Assembly (NCBI RefSeq): GCF_001280435.1
Contig: NZ_LBIP01000013.1
Location: 1,922,001 to 1,986,000, forward strand
Source of the DNA: Mangrovimonas xylaniphaga
GTDB lineage: Bacteria; Bacteroidota; Bacteroidia; Flavobacteriales; Flavobacteriaceae
Direction: 5' to 3'
Length of the DNA: 64,000 nt
The notes under the pieces were generated by a model. That model saw only the letters and a program-made list of their open reading frames with translations, did not search any database and was not told the DNA's origin. Position 1 is the first letter of the stretch. Every line of letters starts with the position of its first letter. Below, in pieces: positions 63,723 through 64,000 of this stretch. The position numbers were made by a program, and so were the translations under genes.

Positions 63723-64000
63723 ATGAATGACGTAGAAGCAAAATTGTCAGAGCTTAAAGAAATTGCTGTCAGCCAACTGAACAAATGTGGTGTGAGTGAT
63801 ATTGACCATGCCCAATTGGACGGTTACGTAAATAGTTTAAAAACTATGGTAGACAACCACGATGCGTCCTTGGTAGCAGCCCAAGATCCATCGGAGTTGG
63901 AAACGGTGCGTAGGAATTTTGTTGAAAAGAAGTTGGGAATCACCGATAAGGACAAGGCCATGGCTGCCATTACAAAGGTTGCCGAAACAATGTCTGAATT
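63723..64000 (+). CDS. DUF2853 family protein (partial, cut by window end)
   Basis: The first 92 residues run from ATG 63723 to the end of the window. The segment DPSELETVRRNFVEKKLGIT is the DUF2853 signature; full members are about 110 aa, so only about 20 residues are missing. It is a small cytosolic protein of unknown function. The 267 bp between it and the divergent PAS gene are AT-rich with no clear promoter motif. Confidence 0.85.
   Translation, partial: MNDVEAKLSELKEIAVSQLNKCGVSDIDHAQLDGYVNSLKTMVDNHDASLVAAQDPSELETVRRNFVEKKLGITDKDKAMAAITKVAETMSE

Overview
The window looks like the chromosome of a marine-type member of Flavobacteriaceae (phylum Bacteroidota). The signs are low G+C content, -7 promoter boxes of the form TAnnTTTG, two kinds of C-terminal type IX secretion (T9SS) sorting domain, many lipoproteins with a Cys directly after a short hydrophobic leader, a DnaE with a fused N-terminal proofreading domain, an S16 with a long acidic tail, and flavobacterial families such as DUF4271, DUF4296, DUF5723 and DUF6252. 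No species can be named from the sequence alone.

Layout. 1-12 kb is core metabolism: an Lrp-type regulator with a saccharopine dehydrogenase-like enzyme, DUF423, ATP-dependent PEP carboxykinase, HemD with DUF4271, a glycosyltransferase-dihydroorotase-DUF4296 operon, an SDR reductase, TyrRS and a LuxE-like protein. 12-18.5 kb holds a T9SS secreted protein, an OmpR-type two-component pair, a GT28-like transferase and a trmB-lysE-ATL operon. 18.5-25.5 kb is a co-directional iron/redox block: Mrp and NifU-like Fe-S proteins, a ferredoxin reductase and ferredoxin, then a porin, an imelysin lipoprotein and a di-heme oxidoreductase. Palindromes resembling metal-regulator boxes sit at both promoters. 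25.5-38 kb is housekeeping: metallophosphoesterase, glutaryl-CoA dehydrogenase-like enzyme, YceI lipoprotein, rpsP-rimM-trmN6, dnaE, trxA, a ClpP paralogue, a DUF58 protein and tRNA-Asp.

38.2-46.8 kb is an accessory and partly decayed region just downstream of tRNA-Asp. Near-identical 72-73 bp direct repeats lie 7.6 kb apart. Between them are fragments of a tyrosine recombinase, including two copies of its 3' end flanking a DUF1254 lipoprotein gene, a T9SS type B protein interrupted by one in-frame TAG, a frameshifted InlB-repeat lipoprotein and an orphan lipoprotein. A lipoprotein gene with a decayed paralogue follows on the right. 46.8-53 kb carries small envelope proteins, an AraC-TolB-TPR regulator and a DUF5723 protein. 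53-58.8 kb is a pectin-degradation pair, a PL1 pectate lyase and a large CE8 pectinesterase, both T9SS-secreted and both preceded by the same 12-bp LacI-type palindrome.

58.8-64 kb holds DUF2200, formate-tetrahydrofolate ligase, a two-gene signalling cassette and a DUF2853 gene cut by the window end. The cassette is the most unusual item here. It pairs a membrane-anchored YheO-like PAS protein with a soluble protein that joins a 2Fe-2S ferredoxin, a class III nucleotide cyclase and a C-terminal globin that retains the flavohemoglobin-type heme-pocket residues.
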